Shown here piece after piece: positions 1 to 6,267 of a stretch of 11,024 bases of DNA. The position numbers and the translations under genes were made by a program. The stretch covers positions 1-11,024 of the forward strand of contig JAZSEP010000100.1 in NCBI GenBank assembly GCA_045531755.1, given 5' to 3'. Source of the stretch: UBA11540 sp045531755. GTDB taxonomy: Bacteria > Bacillota > Clostridia > Oscillospirales > Ruminococcaceae. Under the pieces are notes generated by a model. The model did not search any database, was not told the origin of the DNA, and saw only the letters and a list, made by a program, of their open reading frames with translations. The first letter of the stretch is position 1; every line of letters starts with the position of its first letter.

Positions 1-165
1 GAGGACGTTGTTGAGATGATGCTTGCAGGCGCTGCTGCCGTACAGGTAGGTGCCGCAAACCTTGTCAACCCCTACGTTTGCCGCGACATCATAAACGATT
101 TACCAAAGGTTATGGAAAAATACAGGATAAATTCACTTGAAGAGATTATAGGAGGCGCAAAATAA
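1..165 (+). CDS. pyrD: Dihydroorotate dehydrogenase, C-terminal fragment (cut by window start)
   Basis: The first 54 codons in frame 1 are the C-terminus of a PyrD-type dihydroorotate dehydrogenase, which oxidises dihydroorotate to orotate in pyrimidine synthesis. Visible hallmarks are the EDVVEMMLAGAAAVQVGAAN stretch, the end of the FMN-binding TIM barrel that holds the cofactor phosphate, followed by the typical helix NPYVCRDIINDLPKVMEKY. The sequence style fits class 1B enzymes, which pair with the electron-transfer subunit PyrK, but the catalytic Cys loop that would settle the class lies outside the window. The TAA stop at 163-165 overlaps the pyrF ATG by one base, so the two are translationally coupled. 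Function is well supported; class is inference. Confidence 0.88.
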   Translation, partial: EDVVEMMLAGAAAVQVGAANLVNPYVCRDIINDLPKVMEKYRINSLEEIIGGAK

Positions 166-863
166 TGGGTAAGGACGTTATAGTGGCTTGTGACTTCGCA
201 AGCGCAGAGCAGGTTTTCTCTTTCCTTGACAAATTCACAGGAAGAAAGCCCTTTATTAAGATTGGTATGGAGCTTTTCTATGCGGAAGGACCGAGCATCG
301 TAAAGGAAATCAAAAAGCGCGGACACAAAATCTTCCTTGATTTGAAGCTTCACGACATTCCCAATACCGTTAAAAAGTCTATGGCGGTTTTGTCTAATCT
401 TGACGTTGATATGACAAATCTCCACGCAGGCGGAACTATTTCAATGATGGAAGCAGGACTCGAGGGTCTTACCCGTCCTGACGGAACAAGACCTTTACTC
501 ATAGCTGTTACACAGCTTACGTCCACTGACCAGGAAAGAATGGAAAACGACCTTCTCATAAAAGAGCCCATTGACCGTGTTGTTATGCACTACGCTCACA
601 ACGCAAAGGTTGCAGGACTTGACGGTGTCGTTTGCTCACCCCTTGAAGCAGGAAAGGTTCACGAAATCTGCGGAAAGGATTTCGTTACGGTTACTCCCGG
701 TGTCCGCTTTGCAGACGGTGACGTCGGCGACCAGAAGCGTGTTATGACTCCTGCAGAGGCTAAGAGAATCGGTTCTGACTACATCGTTGTCGGCAGACCG
801 ATTACCGCTGCAGATGACCCTGTTGCAGCATACAACCGTTGTGTTGAAGAATTTTGCGACTGA
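165..863 (+). CDS. pyrF: Orotidine 5'-phosphate decarboxylase
   Basis: PyrF decarboxylates OMP to UMP, the last step of de novo UMP synthesis, in the cytoplasm. The 232-residue protein has the usual length of the short bacterial PyrF. The catalytic motif is present as FLDLKLHDIPNT, with the expected Asp59, Lys61 and Asp64 tetrad members; an earlier lysine in IKIGMELF (Lys32) and Asp10 complete the site. The TPGVR segment (about 177-181) and VVGRPI with Arg211 near the C-terminus form the phosphate-binding region. The ATG at 165 overlaps the pyrD stop by one base, with GGAGG at 151-155 inside the end of pyrD serving as ribosome-binding site. It is the second visible gene of the pyr operon. Identity is secure. 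Confidence 0.96.
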   Translation: MGKDVIVACDFASAEQVFSFLDKFTGRKPFIKIGMELFYAEGPSIVKEIKKRGHKIFLDLKLHDIPNTVKKSMAVLSNLDVDMTNLHAGGTISMMEAGLEGLTRPDGTRPLLIAVTQLTSTDQERMENDLLIKEPIDRVVMHYAHNAKVAGLDGVVCSPLEAGKVHEICGKDFVTVTPGVRFADGDVGDQKRVMTPAEAKRIGSDYIVVGRPITAADDPVAAYNRCVEEFCD

Positions 864-880
864 TTAAAGGAGATATAAAA

Positions 881-1537
881 ATGGAAAGCTACAAGAGAGA
901 ATTTATACAGTTCTTGGAAGGCGCAGGAGTACTTAAGTTTGGCGACTTCACTGCAAAATCCGGAAGAAAAATCCCCTATTTTATAAATGCCGGCATGATA
1001 AAAACAGGAGATGACATCGCAAAGCTCGGCGAGTTTTATGCGAAAGCCTATACACAAAGGCTTGGCGAGAAAAAAGCAGTTCTCTATGGCCCTGCATACA
1101 AGGGAATTTCACTCGCAGTTTCCGCGGCAGTTGCGCTTGCAAAGAACGGCCTTAACGTTCCGTTCTTCTTCAACCGCAAGGAAGTGAAGGACCACGGCGA
1201 AGGCGGCGTGTTCGTTGGATACGTACCCCAAGCAGGTGAAGAGGTTGTTATCATTGAGGACGTTATCACAGCAGGAACAGCCATCCGCGAGAGCATGGAA
1301 ATTCTTTCACACCTTGAGGGAGTAAAGGTTGCGGCTACGTTCATTATGGTTGACCGCAAGGAAAAAGGACAGGGTGAAAAGGGTGCAATGCAGGAAATCG
1401 AGGAGCAGTTTGGTTTCCCCGTATACTCTGTTGTTGACGTATACGATATCATTGAATATCTCGAGGAAGACCCCAAAAACCAGGAAAACGTTGACAGAAT
1501 AAAGGCTTATCTTGCCATCAACGGAGCAAAAGCCTAA
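881..1537 (+). CDS. pyrE: Orotate phosphoribosyltransferase
   Basis: PyrE joins orotate to PRPP to give OMP. The ATG at 881 is chosen over the in-frame TTG at 854 because AAAGGAGAT (867-874) sits just upstream of it and because the TTG would overlap pyrF. The 218-residue product has the standard type I PRT fold: the PRPP-binding motif VVIIEDVITAGTA lies at residues 122-134 with the paired acidic residues Glu126-Asp127, and the catalytic flexible loop NRKEVKDHGEGG lies at about 98-109 with Lys100, Lys103 and His105. The gene follows pyrF by 17 bases and precedes pyrB by 22 bases, so they are probably cotranscribed. No truncation or odd feature is seen. Confidence 0.95.
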   Translation: MESYKREFIQFLEGAGVLKFGDFTAKSGRKIPYFINAGMIKTGDDIAKLGEFYAKAYTQRLGEKKAVLYGPAYKGISLAVSAAVALAKNGLNVPFFFNRKEVKDHGEGGVFVGYVPQAGEEVVIIEDVITAGTAIRESMEILSHLEGVKVAATFIMVDRKEKGQGEKGAMQEIEEQFGFPVYSVVDVYDIIEYLEEDPKNQENVDRIKAYLAINGAKA

Positions 1538-1559
1538 ACTTACAGAAAGGCGGACCGAA

Positions 1560-2483
1560 ATGAGAAGTCTTATCAGTATTCTTGACCTTAGCGTTGCCGA
1601 GATAGACGAGCTTGTGGCAACCGCTAACGACATTATTGAAAATCCGAAAAAGTACAGCGAAATATGCAAGGGCAAAAAGCTCGCGACACTATTCTTCGAG
1701 CCCTCCACAAGAACCCGTTTGAGCTTTGAGGCGGCTATGTATGAGCTTGGCGGAAACGTAATCGGTTTTTCCGAGGCGCAGAGTTCTTCTGCCGCTAAGG
1801 GTGAAAGCGTTGCCGACACAGCAAAGACAATCTCTTGCTATGCAGATATCATTGCTATGCGCCATCCCAAAGAGGGCGCTCCCCTCGTTGCCGCAAACAA
1901 TGCTTCGATACCCGTCATAAACGCGGGTGACGGCGGTCACAACCATCCGACACAGACACTTGCGGACCTGCTCACTATATATCGCGAAAAGGGCCGTTTT
2001 GACAATCTGACTATTGGCTTCTGCGGTGACCTCAAGTTTGGCAGAACCGTCCATTCGCTCATCGAGGCTATGTCACGCTATGAAGGTATAAAGTTCGTAC
2101 TTATCTCCCCCGAGGAGCTAAAGGTGCCCAGCTACGTCAAGAACGAGGCTATTAAAAAACGCGGTATTCCCTACAAGCAGACAACCAATCTGGAGTCTGT
2201 TATGCCCGAGCTTGACATACTTTATATGACAAGAGTTCAGCGCGAGCGCTTCTTCAACGAAGAGGATTATCTCAGACTCAAGGACAGCTATATTCTCACA
2301 CCTTCGAAGCTTAAGGACGCCAAAGACGACCTATGCATAATGCATCCGCTGCCGAGAGTGAACGAAATCAGCGTAGCTATTGACAGCGACCCTCGTGCTT
2401 GCTACTTCAAGCAGGTGCTTAACGGAAAGTTTATGCGCATGGCTCTTATTCTCAAGCTGTTAGAGGAGGCAGGCACACTATGA
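1560..2483 (+). CDS. pyrB: Aspartate carbamoyltransferase catalytic chain
   Basis: PyrB condenses carbamoyl phosphate with aspartate, the committed step of pyrimidine synthesis. The start is taken at ATG 1560, preceded by AGAAAGGCGG (1543-1552); the frame stays open upstream into pyrE but lacks a site there. The 307-residue product has the family length. The carbamoyl-phosphate loop FFEPSTRTRLSF has Ser49, Thr50, Arg51, Thr52 and Arg53, the 80s loop SSSAAKGES contributes Lys80, HPTQ is at 129-132, and the HPLPR motif is at 262-266. The last four bases ATGA are shared with pyrI, which fits stoichiometric synthesis of the catalytic and regulatory chains that assemble into an allosteric holoenzyme. 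Confidence 0.96.
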   Translation: MRSLISILDLSVAEIDELVATANDIIENPKKYSEICKGKKLATLFFEPSTRTRLSFEAAMYELGGNVIGFSEAQSSSAAKGESVADTAKTISCYADIIAMRHPKEGAPLVAANNASIPVINAGDGGHNHPTQTLADLLTIYREKGRFDNLTIGFCGDLKFGRTVHSLIEAMSRYEGIKFVLISPEELKVPSYVKNEAIKKRGIPYKQTTNLESVMPELDILYMTRVQRERFFNEEDYLRLKDSYILTPSKLKDAKDDLCIMHPLPRVNEISVAIDSDPRACYFKQVLNGKFMRMALILKLLEEAGTL

Positions 2484-2887
2484 ATATAGATTCCATCACC
2501 AACGGTGTAGTTATCGACCACATCTCCGCAGGAAGCGGTATGCGTCTGTACGAGCTTTTGGGGCTTGAACAGCTTGATTGCTCCGTTGCGATAATCAAAA
2601 ACGTCAGCAGCAAGAAACTCGGCAAAAAGGATATCATCAAGATTGATGCCGACATCCCCGTGAACTTTGACGTTATCGGCTTTGTTGACCCGAAGGCTAC
2701 CGTGAACGTAATCCGTGACGGAAAGCTCGTTGAAAAGCTCAACATTAAGAAGCCCGAAATTCTCACAAACGTAATCAAGTGCAAAAATCCCCGTTGCATC
2801 ACCTCTGTTGAGCAGGAGCTTGACCATGTTTTCAAGCTGACCGACGAGAATGCATATCGTTGTATCTATTGCGAAACAAAGGCATAA
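2480..2887 (+). CDS. pyrI: Aspartate carbamoyltransferase regulatory chain
   Basis: PyrI binds nucleotide effectors and holds PyrB trimers together in the allosteric enzyme. The 135-residue protein begins with the allosteric domain (INGVVIDHI-type start, here TNGVVIDHISAGSG, then a glycine-rich turn) and ends with the zinc domain: Cys101-x4-Cys106 and Cys128-x2-Cys131, the four ligands expected of this family. It is somewhat shorter than the 153-residue Escherichia coli chain, mostly at the N-terminus and loops, as is common in Firmicutes. The start codon overlaps the pyrB stop (ATGA), and GGAGG at 2464-2468 inside the end of pyrB serves as ribosome-binding site. It is the last gene before the terminator at 2893. 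Confidence 0.95.
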   Translation: MNIDSITNGVVIDHISAGSGMRLYELLGLEQLDCSVAIIKNVSSKKLGKKDIIKIDADIPVNFDVIGFVDPKATVNVIRDGKLVEKLNIKKPEILTNVIKCKNPRCITSVEQELDHVFKLTDENAYRCIYCETKA

Positions 2888-2892
2888 AAAAT

Positions 2893-2929
2893 ATGAAGCT
2901 GTGCAAAAAAGCGCAGCTTCATTCTTTTT
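2893..2929 (+). terminator. Rho-independent terminator of the pyr operon, probably bidirectional
   Basis: Arms ATGAAGCTGTGC (2893-2904) and GCGCAGCTTCAT (2911-2922) pair over 12 bp with one G-U wobble around an A6 loop, followed by TCTTTTT. On the other strand the hairpin is followed by ATTTTTT, so it can also stop transcription of the minus-strand genes arriving from the right. The stop codon of the small minus-strand gene (2919-2921) lies inside the right arm. Confidence 0.88.
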
Positions 2930-3269
2930 GCGGGCAAAGGTTTTTTATCATCATCGGCAGGTTGTCGGGAGTCACGGTTTTCAGGCTATACAAATCACAA
3001 AGTCTGTCGCAGATATCCTTGTTTTTCTCTCCCATACCCACGTCTACTATCATTATTCTCCCCTGTCGGCTCAAGGTGTCCGAAAAGTCAGCTACCGCCG
3101 TATGTATTCTGCATTCCGCGCCATTGTCCGTGTCGTCGCCGACGGGAACGAGCAGTATGTTATACGCGGTTTCCTCTCTGCAGACAAGGTTTTGTATCAT
3201 TTTGAAAAGCTCCAGAATGCCGAGCACTGCAAAAAAGGATATGAATATCCAGAATATACCCTCTGCCAA
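2919..3269 (-). CDS. Small membrane-anchored protein of unknown function
   Basis: I do not recognise this gene. The most likely start is TTG at 3267-3269, because GCGGAGG (3284-3278 on the minus strand) lies 8 bases upstream; a GTG at 3278 in the same frame overlaps that site and is less likely. The 116-residue product has one hydrophobic N-terminal helix (IFWIFISFFAVLGILELF, about residues 5-22) and then a soluble region with a strand-helix-strand look, including NILLVPVGD and GRIMIVDVGMG, which could form a small alpha/beta domain on the cytoplasmic face. It follows the membrane gene at 3332 by 62 bases. That gap carries an inverted repeat that would hide this gene's ribosome-binding site. 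Its stop lies in the pyr terminator. Coding potential is supported by the site and the composition; function is unknown. Confidence 0.72.
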   Translation of the reverse strand: MAEGIFWIFISFFAVLGILELFKMIQNLVCREETAYNILLVPVGDDTDNGAECRIHTAVADFSDTLSRQGRIMIVDVGMGEKNKDICDRLCDLYSLKTVTPDNLPMMIKNLCPQKE

Positions 3270-3275
3270 AACAAG

Positions 3276-3328
3276 CACCTCCGCAATATGTGTTTATCTC
3301 ATAGTATGAGAAAACGCGAGCGGAGGTG
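3276..3328 (-). promoter_or_regulatory. Hairpin that sequesters the Shine-Dalgarno sequence of the small membrane gene
   Basis: Read on the minus strand, CACCTCCGC (3328-3320) comes three bases after the TAA of the upstream membrane gene, and its exact complement GCGGAGGTG (3284-3276) contains the Shine-Dalgarno sequence of the next gene. Between them lies a second hairpin, TCTCATA/TATGAGA around a single base, extended by GTTT/AAAC with a bulge. The mRNA could therefore fold into a long stacked structure that closes the start site. A ribosome ending translation at 3332 would cover the first arm and free the second, a classic way to couple translation. Pairing is seen directly; the regulatory role is inference. 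Confidence 0.6.
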
Positions 3329-3331
3329 ATT

Positions 3332-4033
3332 TTATATTTCGGGGAATCTTTTGACTATCTGCGCAAAAAAGGTAACGTAATACGGAATTATAATAAAAGC
3401 CGGGAGTATCAGCGCACAAAGCGGAAGGAGAAGGGCAAGCGTTCCAAAGATATATCCGCCTTTTTGGTTTACAAGCTGTCGGGAGCTTCTCACTGCTTCT
3501 GAAATCCGCATCTTGTCGTTTATCGCCATAAAATATGGAGTTGCAGAGTTTTTGAGGGCAATCAAGACGAACAAAACAAGGAAAAGCACCGCGCCGCCTA
3601 TGCCAAGCATCAAGAGATTTCTGATGAAGATGTCCGTTATTTCGTTATAGGGCTGTGCTTTGAGCCAAGCCGCCAACGAAAAGCAGACTGCTGTTGGTAG
3701 CATTGAGAGCGTTGCGGTCAGAAAAACTCGCAGAAAAACGACTGCACCCACGAAAACACTCTTGAAATACCTTTTCGGTGTTGAGAAAAAATAGAACAGT
3801 TCCGAGGCCTTTGGCTTGTTATCAAGCTCCAACCCCGCGCACCAACGCATATACCCCATCAGCACGGGTCTTGCGGCAAAGAGTGAGATTATCCCCGAGC
3901 ACAAAAGCGAGGGTAGCTTTGGCAAAAACAAATACGGCAAGGGTAATACCGCTATGAACAGCACCGCAACAAAGGTTATAAGCGATGCAGACAGCCATCG
4001 GCTTTTCAGCAGTAGTCTTGCCGTTTTTCTCAC
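3332..4033 (-). CDS. Multi-pass membrane protein, DUF975-like
   Basis: A 233-residue hydrophobic protein starting at GTG (4031-4033) with GGAG 8 bases upstream. It shows about five membrane segments: roughly residues 15-38, 40-60, 94-125, 141-163 and 196-225. The layout recalls the DUF975 integral membrane family of Firmicutes: a GYMRW-type segment followed by a short polar stretch (LDNKPKASELFYFF), and a late conserved-looking stretch in which a PYF motif precedes a polar loop and SEAVRSSRQL before the final helices. This assignment is by eye. No transport or enzymatic motif is evident, so no function is given. It starts 20 bases after the phosphatase gene stop and is likely cotranscribed with it and with the small gene that follows. 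Confidence 0.82.
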   Translation of the reverse strand: MRKTARLLLKSRWLSASLITFVAVLFIAVLPLPYLFLPKLPSLLCSGIISLFAARPVLMGYMRWCAGLELDNKPKASELFYFFSTPKRYFKSVFVGAVVFLRVFLTATLSMLPTAVCFSLAAWLKAQPYNEITDIFIRNLLMLGIGGAVLFLVLFVLIALKNSATPYFMAINDKMRISEAVRSSRQLVNQKGGYIFGTLALLLPLCALILPAFIIIPYYVTFFAQIVKRFPEI

Positions 4034-4053
4034 AAAATCAACTCCAACAACGA

Positions 4054-4710
4054 TTATTCATCTATATCATTGTCAGAATAGTCCTCTATTATTCTGTACG
4101 GGAGCTTGTGGTAGACCTCAAAGCCCTCGTCGCGAAGCCACATTTCAGGTGTCATCAGCACGGTAAAGCCCATTCCGTTTTCAACAACCCAATCGTAATA
4201 GTTCTGTCTTGGGAGAGAAAACTGTGACAGAAGGCTCATAATAACTCCGCCGTGCACCACAACTCCTGCATTAGTTATCTTGTTTTTCATCATGTCGTGA
4301 AAGATTATTTCGAGCGCCTTTTTGCATCTCGCATTGAATTCGGTTGTGCTCTCGCCGTTTGGTGCACGACCGCCGTTTTCCTTACCTTCCACAAACTTTA
4401 TGAACTCGGGCTCGGTCTTTAGCTCTGAAATCTTCCTTCCGCTGAAGTCGCCGAAGTCAAATTCCTTTAACTCGTCAATCTCCTGTCTGAACGCGTCGGG
4501 GTAGATTATATCCGCAGTTTCCTTGCAACGTGCCATAGGGCTTATGTAGAGCTTTTGTATCTTAGGATAGTCAAACTCCTCAACGAGCTTTTCAATCTCT
4601 TTTCTTCCCTCTTCGCACAGGGAAAGGTCATCCCTCTGGCCCATAAATCTTCCTTCGAGATTTCCGCTTGTGAGCCCGTGTCTTATCAGATGAATTTTGT
4701 AGGTGAGCAT
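4054..4710 (-). CDS. Histidine phosphatase superfamily protein (phosphoglycerate-mutase-like)
   Basis: This 218-residue cytoplasmic protein belongs to the histidine phosphatase (phosphoglycerate mutase-like) superfamily. It carries the catalytic LIRHG motif at residues 8-12, with Arg10 and the nucleophile His11, then Arg61 in SPMARCKETA, the likely general acid Glu83 in LKEFDFGDF, and the second histidine in VVVHGG (His153). All residues needed for phosphotransfer are present. Members range from alpha-ribazole phosphatase to mutases and broad phosphatases, and sequence alone does not fix the substrate; length and the EFDFGDF context fit the CobC/GpmB-type group. The ATG at 4708-4710 is preceded by GGAAAGGAA. 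It is first in a three-gene minus-strand set and divergent from the XRE regulator. Confidence 0.9.
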   Translation of the reverse strand: MLTYKIHLIRHGLTSGNLEGRFMGQRDDLSLCEEGRKEIEKLVEEFDYPKIQKLYISPMARCKETADIIYPDAFRQEIDELKEFDFGDFSGRKISELKTEPEFIKFVEGKENGGRAPNGESTTEFNARCKKALEIIFHDMMKNKITNAGVVVHGGVIMSLLSQFSLPRQNYYDWVVENGMGFTVLMTPEMWLRDEGFEVYHKLPYRIIEDYSDNDIDE

Positions 4711-4762
4711 TTTTTGTATTCCTTTCCGATGTCAATCCAAAAATTAGGAAAACTCCATTTAT

Positions 4763-4798
4763 TTTTGACCAAATTATCGTCAAGCAATTTGGTCAAAA
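4763..4798. repeat. Perfect 13-bp inverted repeat in the divergent intergenic region (candidate operator)
   Basis: TTTTGACCAAATT (4763-4775) and AATTTGGTCAAAA (4786-4798) are exact reverse complements separated by 10 bases. The arm centres are 23 bp apart, about two helical turns, which would suit a dimeric DNA-binding protein. Each arm contains a TTGACC hexamer resembling a -35 box, one per strand. It lies 53 bases upstream of the phosphatase start and well upstream of the XRE gene. It has no U-tract, so it does not look like a terminator. The operator role is inference. Confidence 0.6.
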
Positions 4799-4830
4799 CG
4801 ACAAATATCTGCAAAATAGTCATTTTACTA

Positions 4831-4859
4831 TTTACAAATCCAAACCGCCGTACTATAAT
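4831..4859 (+). promoter_or_regulatory. Sigma-A-type promoter, distal, for the XRE regulator
   Basis: TTTACA (4831-4836), a 17-base spacer and TATAAT (4854-4859) match the vegetative consensus at 11 of 12 positions. Transcription would begin near 4866, giving a leader of about 145 bases before the XRE start at 5010 that contains the hairpin at 4895-4919. Confidence 0.68.
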
Positions 4860-4894
4860 AATTTATACACTCTGTATTATTCATATTGCCTTGG

Positions 4895-4919
4895 TATAGC
4901 CGTGTCCTGCATGGCTATA
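4895..4919 (+). promoter_or_regulatory. Leader hairpin between the two XRE promoters
   Basis: TATAGCCGTG (4895-4904) and CATGGCTATA (4910-4919) pair over 10 bp with one G-U wobble around TCCTG, followed by TTATTT. It lies inside the leader made from the distal promoter and immediately upstream of the proximal one. It could be a weak attenuator or a binding site for the regulator itself; the sequence does not decide. Confidence 0.45.
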
Positions 4920-4923
4920 TTAT

Positions 4924-4952
4924 TTGCACTGTTTTATCCATATAAGTATAGC
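4924..4952 (+). promoter_or_regulatory. Second, proximal promoter for the XRE regulator
   Basis: TTGCAC (4924-4929), a 17-base spacer and TATAGC (4947-4952) form a fair sigma-A promoter that would start RNA near 4959, about 50 bases before the ATG at 5010. The short near-palindrome CACAGATGTG at 4962-4971 overlaps the expected start of this RNA. Weaker than the distal promoter by consensus. Confidence 0.45.
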
Positions 4953-5009
4953 ACAGATGTGTACTAAATTACAATGAGTTTTTTTACAAACTTCTGGAGG
5001 ACGGCAAGA

Positions 5010-5678
5010 ATGCAGGCGGATTTCCCGAGAGTTTTGACTCTCCTTCGCAAAGAAAAAGGAATAAGCCAGAAAAAAGCAGCAGCAGAGCTTGAGATTTCTC
5101 AGGCTTTATTGTCGCATTACGAAAAAGGCATTCGCGAGTGCGGTCTTGATTTTCTTGTCCGCGCGGCCGACTACTACAACGTTTCCTGCGATTACCTTCT
5201 CGGACGTTCACCTGAAAAGGACGGTTCAATCATTTCGGTCGAAGATATTCCCGAGCCCGAAACCGTGGGCAAGGAAAACGCGCTCAAGGGCAGTATGGTT
5301 CCCGTTCTCAACAAAAAACTCATTTCAAACTCCTTGAATATAATCTTCGACATACTCAGACGCTCAAACAGCAAGGAAATGACCTCTGAGGTTTCAAGCT
5401 ATCTTATGCTTTCGGTGTATAAGGTTTTCCGATATATGCACAGCTCTAACCCCAAAAACGACAAGAACTTCTTTAACGTTCCAAAGGAATCCTTCTCGCT
5501 TTTGACCGCTTCTGCTATGAACAACTGCGAGGCAGAGCTTGTAGAAACCTCAAAGTCTGCTGAGGATGAGGGGTTTGTAATGTCCACCGACGGCATTTCA
5601 AAGGCTTATCCGCTGTTTGCTTCGTCGCTTTACAACCTTGTTCAGAACTCTGAAAACAAGATACTCGGCAAGAAATAA
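5010..5678 (+). CDS. XRE-family helix-turn-helix transcriptional regulator
   Basis: The protein carries an N-terminal Cro/C1-type DNA-binding domain at about residues 5-67: LLRKEKGISQKKAAAELEIS, then QALLSHYEKGIR as recognition helix region, ending in the Firmicutes-typical SCDYLLGRS. The remaining 150 residues have no domain that I recognise; they contain a charged linker (75-95) and helical stretches (105-145) that may serve dimerisation or sensing. ATG 5010 is preferred over the in-frame ATG 4974 because TGGAGG (4995-5000) precedes it at 9 bases and the XRE domain normally begins near residue 5; this gives 222 residues. Two promoters and a hairpin lie upstream and a terminator follows, so it is probably monocistronic. 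Targets are unknown; autoregulation through the upstream inverted repeats is plausible. Confidence 0.88.
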   Translation: MQADFPRVLTLLRKEKGISQKKAAAELEISQALLSHYEKGIRECGLDFLVRAADYYNVSCDYLLGRSPEKDGSIISVEDIPEPETVGKENALKGSMVPVLNKKLISNSLNIIFDILRRSNSKEMTSEVSSYLMLSVYKVFRYMHSSNPKNDKNFFNVPKESFSLLTASAMNNCEAELVETSKSAEDEGFVMSTDGISKAYPLFASSLYNLVQNSENKILGKK

Positions 5679-5681
5679 TTC

Positions 5682-5706
5682 AAAGCACCCAAAAGGGTGC
5701 TTTTTT
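5682..5706 (+). terminator. Rho-independent terminator after the XRE gene
   Basis: AAAGCACCC (5682-5690) and GGGTGCTTT (5695-5703) form a perfect 9-bp stem around AAAA, and the T-run continues to 5706 and beyond. It starts three bases after the TAA at 5676-5678. Confidence 0.92.
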
Positions 5707-5762
5707 ATTTTGTATTTTATCTTCTCACTCTGCATATATTCATACTGATTGGAGTTGATTAT

Positions 5763-6236
5763 ATGAAGATTGATTGGACCCGTTTGCTAACCTGCCTTCT
5801 TATTCCACTCTCCGTAGGTGCAGTTTCGGGCGTTATTTCAGGTGGAGGTATGGACAGCTTTGGCAGTATGGTAAAGCCTCCGCTTTCGCCGCCTGGGTGG
5901 CTTTTCCCTATCGTTTGGACAATTCTCTTTATACTTATGGGAATTGCATCGTATCTCGTTATCTCATCAAATACTGAAAAGAAAGACGTGGTGCGTGCAC
6001 TTATATTCTACGGCGTGCAGCTTTTCTTCAACTTTTTTTGGTCGATTATTTTCTTTAACCTCGAGTGGTATCTTTTCGCTTTTATATGGCTTGTTGTACT
6101 GTGGATATTGATAGTTATTACGGCTGTTTTATTCTACAGAATTTCAAAGCCTGCAGGATATCTGATGATTCCGTACATAGTGTGGGTTTCTTTTGCAGGG
6201 TACCTAAATTTTGCAATATATCTACTCAACAGATAG
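5763..6236 (+). CDS. tspO: TspO/MBR family membrane protein (tryptophan-rich sensory protein)
   Basis: A 157-residue protein with the five membrane helices expected of TspO/MBR, a family that binds porphyrins and related ligands. Signature parts are visible: a first helix with the GAVSGVISGGG turn, then the loop KPPLSPPGWLFPIVWTILF (38-56) that lines the ligand pocket, the QLFFNFFWSIIFF helix (86-98) with its Asn and Trp, and a final PYIVWVSFAGYLNFAIYLLN helix. Start ATG 5763 has GGAG 8 bases upstream; the frame is open further 5' but only through the preceding terminator. It has its own terminator, so it is a single-gene unit. A possible promoter TTGTAT-17-CATATA (5710-5738) is weak. Physiological role in an anaerobe is uncertain. 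Confidence 0.92.
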   Translation: MKIDWTRLLTCLLIPLSVGAVSGVISGGGMDSFGSMVKPPLSPPGWLFPIVWTILFILMGIASYLVISSNTEKKDVVRALIFYGVQLFFNFFWSIIFFNLEWYLFAFIWLVVLWILIVITAVLFYRISKPAGYLMIPYIVWVSFAGYLNFAIYLLNR

Positions 6237-6266
6237 AGCGGTATTTTTTACCGCTCTCACTTTTTT
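6235..6266 (+). terminator. Rho-independent terminator after tspO
   Basis: AGAGCGGTA (6235-6243) and TACCGCTCT (6249-6257) pair perfectly over 9 bp around T5, followed by CAC and T6 (6261-6266). The left arm overlaps the last two bases of the tspO TAG stop. Confidence 0.88.
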
Positions 6267-6267
6267 G

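Noticed and set aside
72..425. Minus-strand open frame across the pyrD-pyrF junction
   Set aside because: It is antisense to two secure genes and has no domain or start signal.
2850..3329. Plus-strand open frames opposite the small membrane gene
   Set aside because: They begin inside pyrI, run through the terminator hairpin and show no plausible domain, and the opposite strand has a good ribosome-binding site and a membrane helix.
4711..4830. Minus-strand promoter for the phosphatase set (for example TTGACG-16-TAAATG at about 4783-4756)
   Set aside because: Several TTGAC hexamers occur but none has a convincing -10 box at normal spacing, so no promoter is called.
4974..5009. Earlier ATG at 4974 for the XRE gene
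   Set aside because: No ribosome-binding site precedes it, and TGGAGG at 4995-5000 is well placed for the ATG at 5010, where XRE domains usually begin.
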